Shown here one piece after another: positions 8,333 to 15,047 of a DNA stretch of 64,000 nucleotides. The DNA comes from JANPBY01 sp963805505 (GTDB lineage Bacteria; Actinomycetota; Actinomycetes; DATJPE01). The stretch covers positions 434,001 to 498,000 of the forward strand of contig CAWDUP010000004.1 in assembly GCA_963805505.1 (NCBI GenBank), written 5' to 3'. Below the pieces are notes generated by a model. It did no database searches, was not told where the DNA came from, and was given only the letters and a program-made list of their open reading frames with translations. Every line of letters begins with the position of its first letter. Positions within the stretch are counted from its first letter, which is position 1. Made by a program: the position numbers and the translations under genes.

Positions 8333-8434
8333 TCAGCTCTCACCCTGATAGAGGCGGTAGACGACGTAGCCGGCAGTCACGGTGATGGCCAGGGCCACCA
8401 CGATGAGCACGGCGGTGGAGACGATCGCAAACAC
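8333..8434 (-). CDS. Small single-pass membrane protein, 33 residues
   Basis: A short frame starting at GTG 8434 encodes one hydrophobic helix (FAIVSTAVLIVVALAITVTA) followed by GYVVYRLYQGES and TGA at 8335-8333. It sits 18 bp upstream of nitrobindin on the same strand, and its composition is that of a genuine transmembrane helix with a positive end. There is no strong ribosome-binding site. I do not know the family. It may be a leader or small membrane subunit co-transcribed with nitrobindin. Confidence 0.45.
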   Translation of the reverse strand: MFAIVSTAVLIVVALAITVTAGYVVYRLYQGES

Positions 8435-8456
8435 TGGACCACTCTAACGTTGGACC

Positions 8457-8819
8457 ATGACTCGAGCTCTCGTCGTCAAGGTCACCGCCGGCACCGACGA
8501 CCCGGAACGCTGCGCTCAAGGCTTCACCGTCGCCGCCACCGCCGTGGCCTCAGGGGTACCCGTATCTCTCTGGCTCACCGGCGAGGCCTCCTGGTTCGCG
8601 GTACCCGGCAGGGCCGCCGACTTCTCGCTGGCCGGATCGGCTCCGCTGGAGGACCTGCTCGCTTCGGTCCTCGCCGCTGGACGGGTGACCCTCTGCACTC
8701 AGTGCGCTGGGCGCAGAGGGCTCTCGCCCGACAACCTGATTCCCGACGTCCGCCTGGCAGGGGCGGCCGCGTACGTCTCCGAGATCATGGCCGACGAAAC
8801 TCAGGCCCTCGTCTACTAG
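8457..8819 (+). CDS. DsrE-family protein
   Basis: A 120-residue protein with the DsrE/DsrF-like fold: MTRALVVKVTAGTDDPERCAQGF at the start, a GVPVSLWLTGEASWFAV strand-helix, and CTQC near residues 79-82 followed by an RGLSPDNLIP segment. DsrE-like proteins act in sulfur relay or as small sulfur-binding subunits; one or both cysteines of CTQC could carry persulfide. It is encoded opposite to, and overlaps by 4 bp with, the DUF1416 gene of the sulfurtransferase operon, so a sulfur role is supported by position. The exact substrate is unknown. Confidence 0.8.
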   Translation: MTRALVVKVTAGTDDPERCAQGFTVAATAVASGVPVSLWLTGEASWFAVPGRAADFSLAGSAPLEDLLASVLAAGRVTLCTQCAGRRGLSPDNLIPDVRLAGAAAYVSEIMADETQALVY

Positions 8820-9118
8820 GCGGGGAGAGCCACCTCGATGTCAGCCACGGACCCGCGCGCAGCGACGACTTGACGGTCGACGGAGGCGCCGGGCGCGAGA
8901 GTCCGCAGGGTCCAGGTGCCCGGAGCAGCGAAGAACCGGAACTGGCCGGTCACCGAGGTCGGAACCTCGGCGGTGAATTCACCCGACCCGTCGAGCAACC
9001 GGACGTAAGCACCGCCGACCGGGTTGTCGCCGCGCGTGACGACCCCTTGGATCACTGACTCCTTCGCCAGATCGACACCGTCGACGGAAGGGCCACCGAC
9101 AGGGGCTCCGCAGGTCAT
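8816..9118 (-). CDS. DUF1416 family protein (SseC-like)
   Basis: A 100-residue protein of the DUF1416 family, which in actinobacteria nearly always follows the CysA-type sulfurtransferase (mycobacterial name SseC). It starts MTCGAPVGGP and contains a beta-sandwich-like stretch (VIQGVVTRGDNPVGGAYVRL, TGQFRFFAAPGTWTLR) resembling a carboxypeptidase-regulatory-like domain. The N-terminal Cys3 may accept sulfur, but this is inference. Its start overlaps the sulfurtransferase stop by 4 bp. Function is not established. Confidence 0.85.
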   Translation of the reverse strand: MTCGAPVGGPSVDGVDLAKESVIQGVVTRGDNPVGGAYVRLLDGSGEFTAEVPTSVTGQFRFFAAPGTWTLRTLAPGASVDRQVVAARGSVADIEVALPA

Positions 9119-9978
9119 GCCGCACCACCGTCCGGCGAACCCGGCGCGTCACCCAGCTGGACGGGGACGCCCACCAGTGAGCCGTACTCCGTCCACGATC
9201 CGTCGTAGTTGCGAACGTTGGGGAGCCCGAGCAGCTCGTGCAGGGCGAACCAGGTGTGAGCCGAGCGCTCACCGATTCGGCAATAGGCGATCGTGTCGCG
9301 GGACAAGTCGACACCTTTGCTCTCGTAGAGCGCCCGAAGCTCCTCGTCGGACTTGAAAGTGCCGTCATCGTTGGCCGCCTGACTCCACGGGATGTTGCTC
9401 GCTGTGGGGATGTGGCCGGGGCGTTGGCTCTGCTCTTGCGGCAGATGCGCTGGAGCGAGCAACCGACCGGCGTACTCATCGGGGCTTCGGACGTCCACGA
9501 GGCCTTCGGTGCCGATGGCCGACAAGACGTCGTCCCGGAAGGCGCGAATCGACCTGTCCTGCTCCTTGGCGGTGTAGGTCGTGGTCGGACGTTCAACGAT
9601 CTCGTCCACCAGCTCGCGCGAGTCGAGTTCCCACTTCTTTCGGCCTCCGTCGAGCAGCTTCACCGACGCGTGACCGTAGAGCGTGAAATACCAGTAGGCG
9701 TAGGCGGCGAACCAGTTGTTGTTGCCGCCGTACAGAACGACTGTGTCGTCGTTGCCGATGCCCTTGCGCGACAGCAACGCCTCGAACTGTTCCTTGTTGA
9801 CGAAGTCGCGCCGTACCGAATCCTGCAGGTCCGAGCGCCAGTCGATGCGAACGGCCCCGCGGATGTGATTCTTCTCGTAGGCGGCAGTGTCCTCGTCAAC
9901 TTCGACGAGAACCACCGACGGATCGGCGAGGTGGGCTTCCACCCAGTCGGCGTCGACCAGGGCGTCGATGCGGCTCAT
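9115..9978 (-). CDS. Thiosulfate sulfurtransferase (CysA-type, two rhodanese domains)
   Basis: A 287-residue protein with two rhodanese domains. The N-terminal domain is catalytically inactive (contains LYGGNNNWFAAYAYWYF); the C-terminal domain carries DVRSPDEYAGR and the active-site loop AYCRIGERSAH with Cys at about 233. It transfers sulfane sulfur from thiosulfate to an acceptor such as cyanide or a thiol. ATG 9978 (MSRIDALVDADWVEAHL) overlaps the DUF4395 stop (ATGA). The operon DUF4395-sulfurtransferase-DUF1416 is preceded by a cysteine-rich leader peptide, so expression probably responds to cysteine supply. The symbol cysA is used for this gene in actinobacteria but clashes with the sulfate ATPase name. 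Confidence 0.93.
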   Translation of the reverse strand: MSRIDALVDADWVEAHLADPSVVLVEVDEDTAAYEKNHIRGAVRIDWRSDLQDSVRRDFVNKEQFEALLSRKGIGNDDTVVLYGGNNNWFAAYAYWYFTLYGHASVKLLDGGRKKWELDSRELVDEIVERPTTTYTAKEQDRSIRAFRDDVLSAIGTEGLVDVRSPDEYAGRLLAPAHLPQEQSQRPGHIPTASNIPWSQAANDDGTFKSDEELRALYESKGVDLSRDTIAYCRIGERSAHTWFALHELLGLPNVRNYDGSWTEYGSLVGVPVQLGDAPGSPDGGAA

Positions 9979-10466
9979 GAGGTTTCCTTCCCGAGCTGAG
10001 TAGATGTGACCTGAACGGAAGCGAGCGGTGTTGACATGAGCGGTTCTGCGAGGCCGGCCCGGCGGGCGAGGAGGTAGACCTCGCATCCGAGGCAGAAGTT
10101 GAAGGCGGCGTTGAGGAAGGCAGCGGCAAGAGCGAAGCTCACGATGACCGAACCCAGCCCGACGGCACCTGTGGCCAGCGCGAGCCAGCCAGTTGCGGCA
10201 AAAGCCAGTCCCACGGCCTGCGCGAACCGCGGTGGGCGCGAATCCTCGAGCTCGGTTGGCGGCCCGAGCCGTGGCCGAACGACCCGCCTGAACAAGGCTC
10301 CGTACGGCGTGGCTTGCGGACCACGTACCGCGCCGACCGTGAACACCACGACCTGAACCCCGAGCAGCAACAAGGCTAGCGGGCTACCAGCGGCCAGGAG
10401 GACAACAACGAGGACAGCGGTGGTGAGGGTCGCGGCAAAGCGCGGACCACGCGGATCGATGAGCAT
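9975..10466 (-). CDS. DUF4395 membrane protein
   Basis: An integral membrane protein of 163 residues with four likely helices in two pairs (about 10-40 and 88-130) and the conserved NFCLGCEVYLL near the end of the last helix, containing the C-x-x-C typical of DUF4395. The family often sits next to thioredoxin or sulfurtransferase genes. I chose ATG 10466 (MLIDPRGPRF) because a clear AGGAG lies 8-9 bp upstream; a GTG at 10484 would place that ribosome-binding site inside the coding region. The site is flanked by a hairpin (10478-10507) that could mask it, behind a cysteine-rich leader ORF. Role probably in thiol or sulfur handling at the membrane. Confidence 0.8.
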   Translation of the reverse strand: MLIDPRGPRFAATLTTAVLVVVLLAAGSPLALLLLGVQVVVFTVGAVRGPQATPYGALFRRVVRPRLGPPTELEDSRPPRFAQAVGLAFAATGWLALATGAVGLGSVIVSFALAAAFLNAAFNFCLGCEVYLLARRAGLAEPLMSTPLASVQVTSTQLGKETS

Positions 10467-10477
10467 GGGCAAGGCTC

Positions 10478-10507
10478 CTGACACGACGGGACATGACGCG
10501 ACGTCAG
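10478..10507 (-). promoter_or_regulatory. Hairpin overlapping the DUF4395 ribosome-binding site
   Basis: On the minus strand, CTGACGTCGCG pairs with CGTCGTGTCAG around an 8-base loop (10 of 11 positions, three as G-U). The 3' arm runs into the AGGAG of the DUF4395 start at 10466. This is the expected place for an element controlled by ribosome stalling or termination at the upstream cysteine leader (10547-10627). Confidence 0.45.
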
Positions 10508-10546
10508 GACAGCGGGCGGCTCACGAGGAGCGGGGGCGCTGCCCGG

Positions 10547-10627
10547 TCAGGGCATTCGACACAGGCAGGTGGCCACGCGGCACAGGTCGACCGCGCGCCG
10601 TTTGGTGAGGCTCACCTGCAGCTGCAT
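10547..10627 (-). CDS. Cysteine-rich leader peptide (attenuator uORF), 26 residues
   Basis: A small frame starting at ATG 10627 encodes MQLQVSLTKRRAVDLCRV followed by ATCLCRMP, then TGA. The RRAVDLCR..CLC pattern is the recurrent actinobacterial leader peptide found upstream of sulfur and cysteine operons. Mycobacterial examples have been shown to mediate cysteine-responsive regulation through stalling at clustered Cys codons. Three Cys codons (TGC, TGC, TGT) fall within eight codons. It lies 80 bp upstream of the DUF4395-sulfurtransferase-DUF1416 operon in the same direction. Confidence 0.85.
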   Translation of the reverse strand: MQLQVSLTKRRAVDLCRVATCLCRMP

Positions 10628-10722
10628 GAGATCCACGGTAGGGAGCAAACGCTGAGCCGTCACCGGTGGTCCATATCCTGAGACGCTTGTCCCGATGGAC
10701 GGTACGGGTTCCAGAACGTCGA

Positions 10723-11157
10723 TCATGCCAAGACCTCGCCCAGCGCTGCGACGACGTCGGCGACCCGTGGTTGGCCGGAGGCGCGTCGCACGACGAGGCC
10801 TTGGTCATCGAGCACCAGGACGGTTGGCGTCCGGCGGATGTCCAAGCGTCGCACCAGCTCGAGGTGTGACTCAGCATCGATCTCGACGTGTGCCACCCCG
10901 TCGACCTGCTCCACGACACCGCCCAGCACCCGGCGGGTGGCCCGGCACGGCTGACAGAAGGCCGTCGAGAACTGCAGGAGGGTGGCCCGAGCGCCGAGAG
11001 CACGTCCGAGGTCGGTTGCGCTGACGTGCTGAGCGGGCACCTTCGAAACGCTCGCAGGATCGACGCCGCGGATGCGACCGTCCTGGCGTCGTCGCCACAA
11101 AGCGAAAGCCGTCGCGGCGAGCAGCGCGATCACCACGAGCAGCACACGCCACAGCAT
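10723..11157 (-). CDS. Membrane-anchored thioredoxin-like protein
   Basis: A thioredoxin-fold protein with an N-terminal membrane anchor (LLVVIALLAATAFALW), basic stop-transfer residues RRRQDGR, and the redox motif FSTAFCQPCRATRR (CQPC at about 68-71). The cis-proline is in RRTPTVLVLDDQG. Orthologues (ThiX in mycobacteria) lie next to the CysA-type sulfurtransferase. It probably acts as an extracytoplasmic or membrane-proximal thiol oxidoreductase. ATG 11157 has AGGAGG only one base upstream, which is unusually close, so the true start may be the GTG four codons further in or a longer form. It is separated from DUF4395 by the leader region. Confidence 0.82.
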   Translation of the reverse strand: MLWRVLLVVIALLAATAFALWRRRQDGRIRGVDPASVSKVPAQHVSATDLGRALGARATLLQFSTAFCQPCRATRRVLGGVVEQVDGVAHVEIDAESHLELVRRLDIRRTPTVLVLDDQGLVVRRASGQPRVADVVAALGEVLA

Positions 11158-11214
11158 GCCTCCTAGAACTTCTCGTCGCTCCCAGGCATTCCCATGGCCA
11201 TGTGCTCGACCCAC

Positions 11215-11991
11215 TCAGCCGGTGAACAGCCGGCTGGCGGTGAGAGCTGCCGGGCCGGCCAGGGCGAGCGGAAGCGCCCCAACCGTCGCGGGAGTCAAGC
11301 GGGCCGCCCGGCCCGCCAACCTTCGCACCTGGCAGCCGCAGACAGCGGCCAGCCCGGCCGCGGCGGCGACGAGCGCGTCGTCAACGATGTCCGCGGAGTT
11401 GTCGGAACCCAGCAGGCCGGTGAGCGCCCCAGCGGTCGTGGCAGCGACGAGCGCGACCGCCACCGCCCACGCAGCGCTGCCCGCTCCGGTGATGACCAGC
11501 GCCGCGACCACGGCGCCCAGCACGCCACCGACCACGAGCTCTGGTCCTGGCCGGTCGATCGGCACGGCCAGCCAGCAGGCGGCCAGCCCCTCCACAAGCA
11601 CGAGCCCGGCGCTCGCGGTCAATCCGCTGAGCCGGGCCGCTCCGTCCACAGTTCTCGACAACAACTGCTGGATGAACGCTGCGAGAAAGCCGCCGACAAT
11701 GACGATGACCAGGGGTCCGAGATCTCCGGTCCCTGCTCGAAGCGCCAGAACCACCGAAGCAGCGATCCCGGTCGACAGTCCGATGAACGACCCAGCCACC
11801 GCACCAGGGGCCCGGAGCAGCTCGTGCCAGGAGGACGCGACAGCGAGTTGGACGAGAACGACCGCAACCGTGAGAGCCGACCTTCCCGAGAAAGCACCGA
11901 CGATCAGCAAAGCGCCGAGGGCTGTCGTCGCCGTGACGACAGCGACCGTGGGCGATCGCCGTCTCCCGGCACGCACTCCCCCGGCCACCAC
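11215..11991 (-). CDS. Polytopic membrane protein of unknown function
   Basis: A 258-residue, very hydrophobic protein, about eight or nine predicted helices rich in Ala, Val and Leu (for example VVTATTALGALLIVGAF and ALVITGAGSAAWAVAVALV). Short hydrophilic stretches include SRTVDGAARL and a C-terminal CGCQVRRLAGRAARL with two nearby cysteines. No transporter motif is recognisable. It starts with GTG immediately after the MoaD-like stop and precedes the thioredoxin gene. The position matches the mycobacterial Rv0817c-type membrane gene, but function is unknown. Confidence 0.7.
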   Translation of the reverse strand: MVAGGVRAGRRRSPTVAVVTATTALGALLIVGAFSGRSALTVAVVLVQLAVASSWHELLRAPGAVAGSFIGLSTGIAASVVLALRAGTGDLGPLVIVIVGGFLAAFIQQLLSRTVDGAARLSGLTASAGLVLVEGLAACWLAVPIDRPGPELVVGGVLGAVVAALVITGAGSAAWAVAVALVAATTAGALTGLLGSDNSADIVDDALVAAAAGLAAVCGCQVRRLAGRAARLTPATVGALPLALAGPAALTASRLFTG

Positions 11992-12246
11992 TCAGCCGCC
12001 TGCGAACGGCGGCAGGACTTCCACGGTCGCGCCCGGGGTCAGTCGCACCGTCTCGTGATCGTGGTGCCCTACCGCCAAAGAGTCGACGAGCAGCGAAGAC
12101 GCCGAGAGCACAACCGCCAGCCTCGGCGCATGTCTCGCGCGGACAGCTGCGAGGAGCTCGTCAAGGGTGTCAGCGTCGAACTCTTCGGACTCGAGCCCGG
12201 CAGCTGCGCGAGCCGATGCCCAGTAGCGCACCGTCACCCGGCTCAT
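11992..12246 (-). CDS. MoaD/ThiS-family sulfur carrier protein
   Basis: An 84-residue ubiquitin-like protein. It starts MSRVTVRYWASARAAAGLE and ends with the Gly-Gly tail PPFAGG that is adenylated and thiocarboxylated in the family. The N-terminal region matches the MoaD subgroup more than ThiS (RYWASARAAAG), which would point to molybdopterin synthase small subunit. No other molybdenum cofactor gene is nearby, and placement among thioredoxin and sulfurtransferase genes leaves another sulfur relay possible. ATG 12246 overlaps the hydrolase stop (ATGA), and the membrane protein GTG follows directly. Confidence 0.85.
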   Translation of the reverse strand: MSRVTVRYWASARAAAGLESEEFDADTLDELLAAVRARHAPRLAVVLSASSLLVDSLAVGHHDHETVRLTPGATVEVLPPFAGG

Positions 12247-13058
12247 CCGGGGGCCTTCGCGCGGTCCGGAAGCGAGTCTGCGCCGGTGACCTGCTCGGCC
12301 CAGAGGGCGATCCGCTGGGTCAGCTCGTCGCTGATGGCGTGCTCGGCATGCTCGAAGCCGTACTCCACCCACAGCTCGACGTGATCACCACCCGCCGCCA
12401 GCTGTTGCGCGTGGTCGAGCGGGAAGTAGTGGTCAGAGTCGCCATGCACAACCAGCAGCGGGGTTGGCGCCATGACCGCGGCAGCCTGTCTCGGCTCCAG
12501 TGGAAGGGGCTCGGACCACGGTTCGCTGGTTATCCGGGTGCCGCGAGCCGCCAGGGCCACCGCGCGGCCCACGCGCGAGCCCACGACGCGGTGCAGTCTC
12601 CGCATGGATGGCGTTCCGCGGTAGTACCACCGGGACGCGGCGCTCACGGCGACCGCGGCGTCCACGTTGCGGTACAGCGCGGCATGGCGCACCACAACGC
12701 TGCCGCCCATGGAGAAGCCAACGGTGACGACGCGGTCGTAGCCCAGGCGTCGCGCCCAGTTGACGGCCGCATCGACATCGAGGCACTCGAGGTCTCCGAC
12801 GGTGGATGCTCCGCCGCTTCGACCGTGCCCCCGCATGGTCACGGCGATGACGCCACCTGTAGCGACGAGGACATCTCCCACGCGGCGGATGGCAGAGGTG
12901 TCGTGGGCCCCGGTGAAGCCGTGTGCCACCACGAACGCGAGCCGACGATCACCCGACGCCAGCGATCGGTGCGCTGCCGCCAGGACGACGCCGTCGCTGC
13001 TTCGCAGCCAGGCCTCCTCACCGCGCGTCTGCTCTGACCGAACTGGCATGTCGGCCAT
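12243..13058 (-). CDS. Alpha/beta hydrolase
   Basis: A 271-residue alpha/beta-hydrolase with nucleophile elbow VGFSMGGSVVV (Ser at about 112), oxyanion strand VVAHGFTGAHD, acid HGDSDHYFP and catalytic histidine in the FEHAEHA region. Lipase or esterase type; it resembles monoglyceride-lipase and thioesterase-like members but the substrate is not determinable. Start chosen at ATG 13058 (MADMPVRSEQTRGEE); a second ATG three codons in is equally possible. It is the first gene of the minus-strand operon hydrolase-moaD-membrane protein-thioredoxin and is divergent from glnR with about 115 bp between. Confidence 0.8.
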   Translation of the reverse strand: MADMPVRSEQTRGEEAWLRSSDGVVLAAAHRSLASGDRRLAFVVAHGFTGAHDTSAIRRVGDVLVATGGVIAVTMRGHGRSGGASTVGDLECLDVDAAVNWARRLGYDRVVTVGFSMGGSVVVRHAALYRNVDAAVAVSAASRWYYRGTPSMRRLHRVVGSRVGRAVALAARGTRITSEPWSEPLPLEPRQAAAVMAPTPLLVVHGDSDHYFPLDHAQQLAAGGDHVELWVEYGFEHAEHAISDELTQRIALWAEQVTGADSLPDRAKAPG

Positions 13059-13173
13059 TCTCGTGCATCCTCGTCTACTCTGGGCGGGGGACCCGGGCGA
13101 CGACGCCTCCGGGTCCCAGCGTGTTTGATGGCCGGGATCTGCGCGACGCCGGTTCCCACGTCGAGGAGGTGCG

Positions 13174-13977
13174 ATGGCCAGGCTCCTGTTGCTCACCAAC
13201 GCGCCCTCCGCGCAGCCGACCGGCGCCGGAGCGTCGCCGGTCAAGGAACGAGACCTGTGCGCTGAGGTCCTTCCAGCTCTCGGCCTGCTGATGCACCACG
13301 TTCGTGCAGCGCCTGCCGAGGCTTCGGCCCTGCTCGATGCACCAGAGGTCGACGGGCTGCTGGTAGACGGTCGCCGCGACCTGCCGCACATCCGTTCACT
13401 GTGCCGGCTGCTCCGAACCACCGGGGTCAGCGTTCCCGTCCTCGTGGTGACCACGGAGGGCGGTCTGGCGGCGGTCACCGCCGACTGGGGCATCGACGAC
13501 GTACTCCTGGACACCGCTGGTCCGGCCGAGATCGAGGCCAGGCTCCGGCTGGCCGTGGGGCGGATCGACAGCACCTCCGAAGACACGGCCCCCGAGGAGA
13601 TCAGCCATGGCGACGTCGCCATCGACGAGGCCGGCTACACCGCTCGAGTGCGCGGGCGGATCCTTGACCTGACTTACAAGGAGTTCGAGCTCCTCAAATA
13701 CCTGGCCCAGCATCCGGGGCGAGTGTTCACCCGGGCGCAGCTGTTGCAAGAAGTCTGGGGCTACGACTACTTCGGCGGCACGAGGACCGTTGACGTCCAC
13801 GTCCGGCGACTTCGCGCCAAGCTCGGGGTGGAGCACGCGTCGGTCATCGGGACTGTTCGCAACGTGGGTTATCGGTTCGTGGCCCAGCCGGAGAAGTCCG
13901 GTCCTCCAGGCAACTACGAAGACACCGCCACGGTCGATGCGCTCCAGGTGCCGTCCGGTGGCGCGGACAAGCCTTGA
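13174..13977 (+). CDS. glnR: GlnR, orphan OmpR-type global nitrogen regulator
   Basis: A 267-residue response regulator of the GlnR type. The atypical receiver includes LPALGLLMHHVR, VDGRRDLPHIRSLC and the very conserved TEGGLAAVTADWGIDDVLL; it lacks the usual acidic pocket, in line with phosphorylation-independent dimerisation known for GlnR. The winged-helix DNA-binding domain (about 150-240) includes DLTYKEFELLKYLAQHPGRV and GTRTVDVHVRRLRAKLG. There is an extra stretch near residues 10-25 (PSAQPTGAGASPVKERDL) not present in the Streptomyces protein. Strong GAGGAGG site before ATG 13174. GlnR activates glutamine synthetase, ammonium and nitrate genes in actinomycetes. mshD follows 20 bp downstream, as in mycobacteria. 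Confidence 0.94.
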   Translation: MARLLLLTNAPSAQPTGAGASPVKERDLCAEVLPALGLLMHHVRAAPAEASALLDAPEVDGLLVDGRRDLPHIRSLCRLLRTTGVSVPVLVVTTEGGLAAVTADWGIDDVLLDTAGPAEIEARLRLAVGRIDSTSEDTAPEEISHGDVAIDEAGYTARVRGRILDLTYKEFELLKYLAQHPGRVFTRAQLLQEVWGYDYFGGTRTVDVHVRRLRAKLGVEHASVIGTVRNVGYRFVAQPEKSGPPGNYEDTATVDALQVPSGGADKP

Positions 13978-13996
13978 GCGCCTCGAGGACACTTCG

Positions 13997-15013
13997 GTGA
14001 TCCCACGGGTCGAGGTCGTCGGAAAGCTCGACGCTGCCGAGCTCGGTGCGGTGACTCACCTTGTCGAACGGGCGACCGAAGCCGATGGGGCACGGCCGCT
14101 CTCTGAGCATGTCAGCCTTCACCTGCGGTACGGGGGTGACTCCGAAGTGGTCCATGTCTTGGTCTGGATCGACGACGAGCTGGCGGGCTACGCCCACGTC
14201 GACCCGACCGACGCCGTCCAGGGCAGTAGCGCTGAGCTGGTCGTCGATCCCCGAAGGCGGGGCCAGGGGATCGGTCGCCGACTGGTCGCCGAGGTCACCG
14301 CTACCAGCCCCGATGGTCGGCTGCGGCTGTGGGCCCACGGTGACCACCCTGCGGCCGCCGCGCTCGCCGAGTCCTTCGGGATGACCCGACGCCGTACTCT
14401 TTGGCAGCTTCGGCGGTCCCTGTTCGCCCCCGTCCCGCCAGCCACGTGGCCGGTGGGGGTCACGCATCGGACCTTTCGCCCGGGCGTCGACGATGAAGCC
14501 TGGGTCGAGCTCAACGCGCGGGCCTTTGCGAACCACCCTGAGCAGGGCAGCTGGGGAACGGAGGACCTGCGCCAGCGGATGGCCGAGCAATGGTTCGACC
14601 CATCGGGGTTCTTCCTCGCCGAGCGCCACGACCCGGAACGAGGCGGGACTCGACTCGTCGGCTTCCACTGGACCAAGGTGCATGGCGGCGGGAGTGGAGC
14701 CGCGCACGAGCATGCGCACGAGCACCCGCACGAGCAGGTGGCCGAGCATTCGGACGAGCACGTCCACGAGGTCACGCACCCGGAAGCGCACGGTCATGCG
14801 CCGATCGGCGAGGTCTACGTCGTGGGCGTCGAGGAGTCGGAGCGCGGCAATGGACTGGGGCGCGCCCTCACCGTGGCTGGTCTCGCCTACCTTCGCTCCT
14901 TGGGGCTTCCTGAGGTGATGCTCTACGTGGACGCGGACAATGTGGGTGCCCTTCGCTTGTACGAGAGCCTCGGGTTTGCTCGCTGGGACAGCGACGTGAT
15001 GTTCGTCCGCTGA
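13997..15013 (+). CDS. mshD: Mycothiol synthase with a histidine-rich insertion
   Basis: A 338-residue protein with two GNAT domains. The N-terminal half has AELVVDPRRRGQGIGRRLV and the C-terminal, catalytic half has VYVVGVEESERGNGLGRAL and VDADNVGALRLYESLGF. MshD acetylates Cys-GlcN-Ins with acetyl-CoA in the last step of mycothiol synthesis. Between the strand LVGFHWTKVH and the acetyl-CoA region lies an insertion (DNA about 14699-14803) with 11 histidines in about 35 residues, in H-E-H and H-x-H patterns. The normal family has only a few residues here (KVH..GEVYVVGV). GTG 13997 is preceded by GAGGA at good spacing. Confidence 0.93.
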   Translation: MIPRVEVVGKLDAAELGAVTHLVERATEADGARPLSEHVSLHLRYGGDSEVVHVLVWIDDELAGYAHVDPTDAVQGSSAELVVDPRRRGQGIGRRLVAEVTATSPDGRLRLWAHGDHPAAAALAESFGMTRRRTLWQLRRSLFAPVPPATWPVGVTHRTFRPGVDDEAWVELNARAFANHPEQGSWGTEDLRQRMAEQWFDPSGFFLAERHDPERGGTRLVGFHWTKVHGGGSGAAHEHAHEHPHEQVAEHSDEHVHEVTHPEAHGHAPIGEVYVVGVEESERGNGLGRALTVAGLAYLRSLGLPEVMLYVDADNVGALRLYESLGFARWDSDVMFVR

Positions 15014-15047
15014 CAACCGAGCTTCAAAGCGGTGGAAGGATGGTCCG

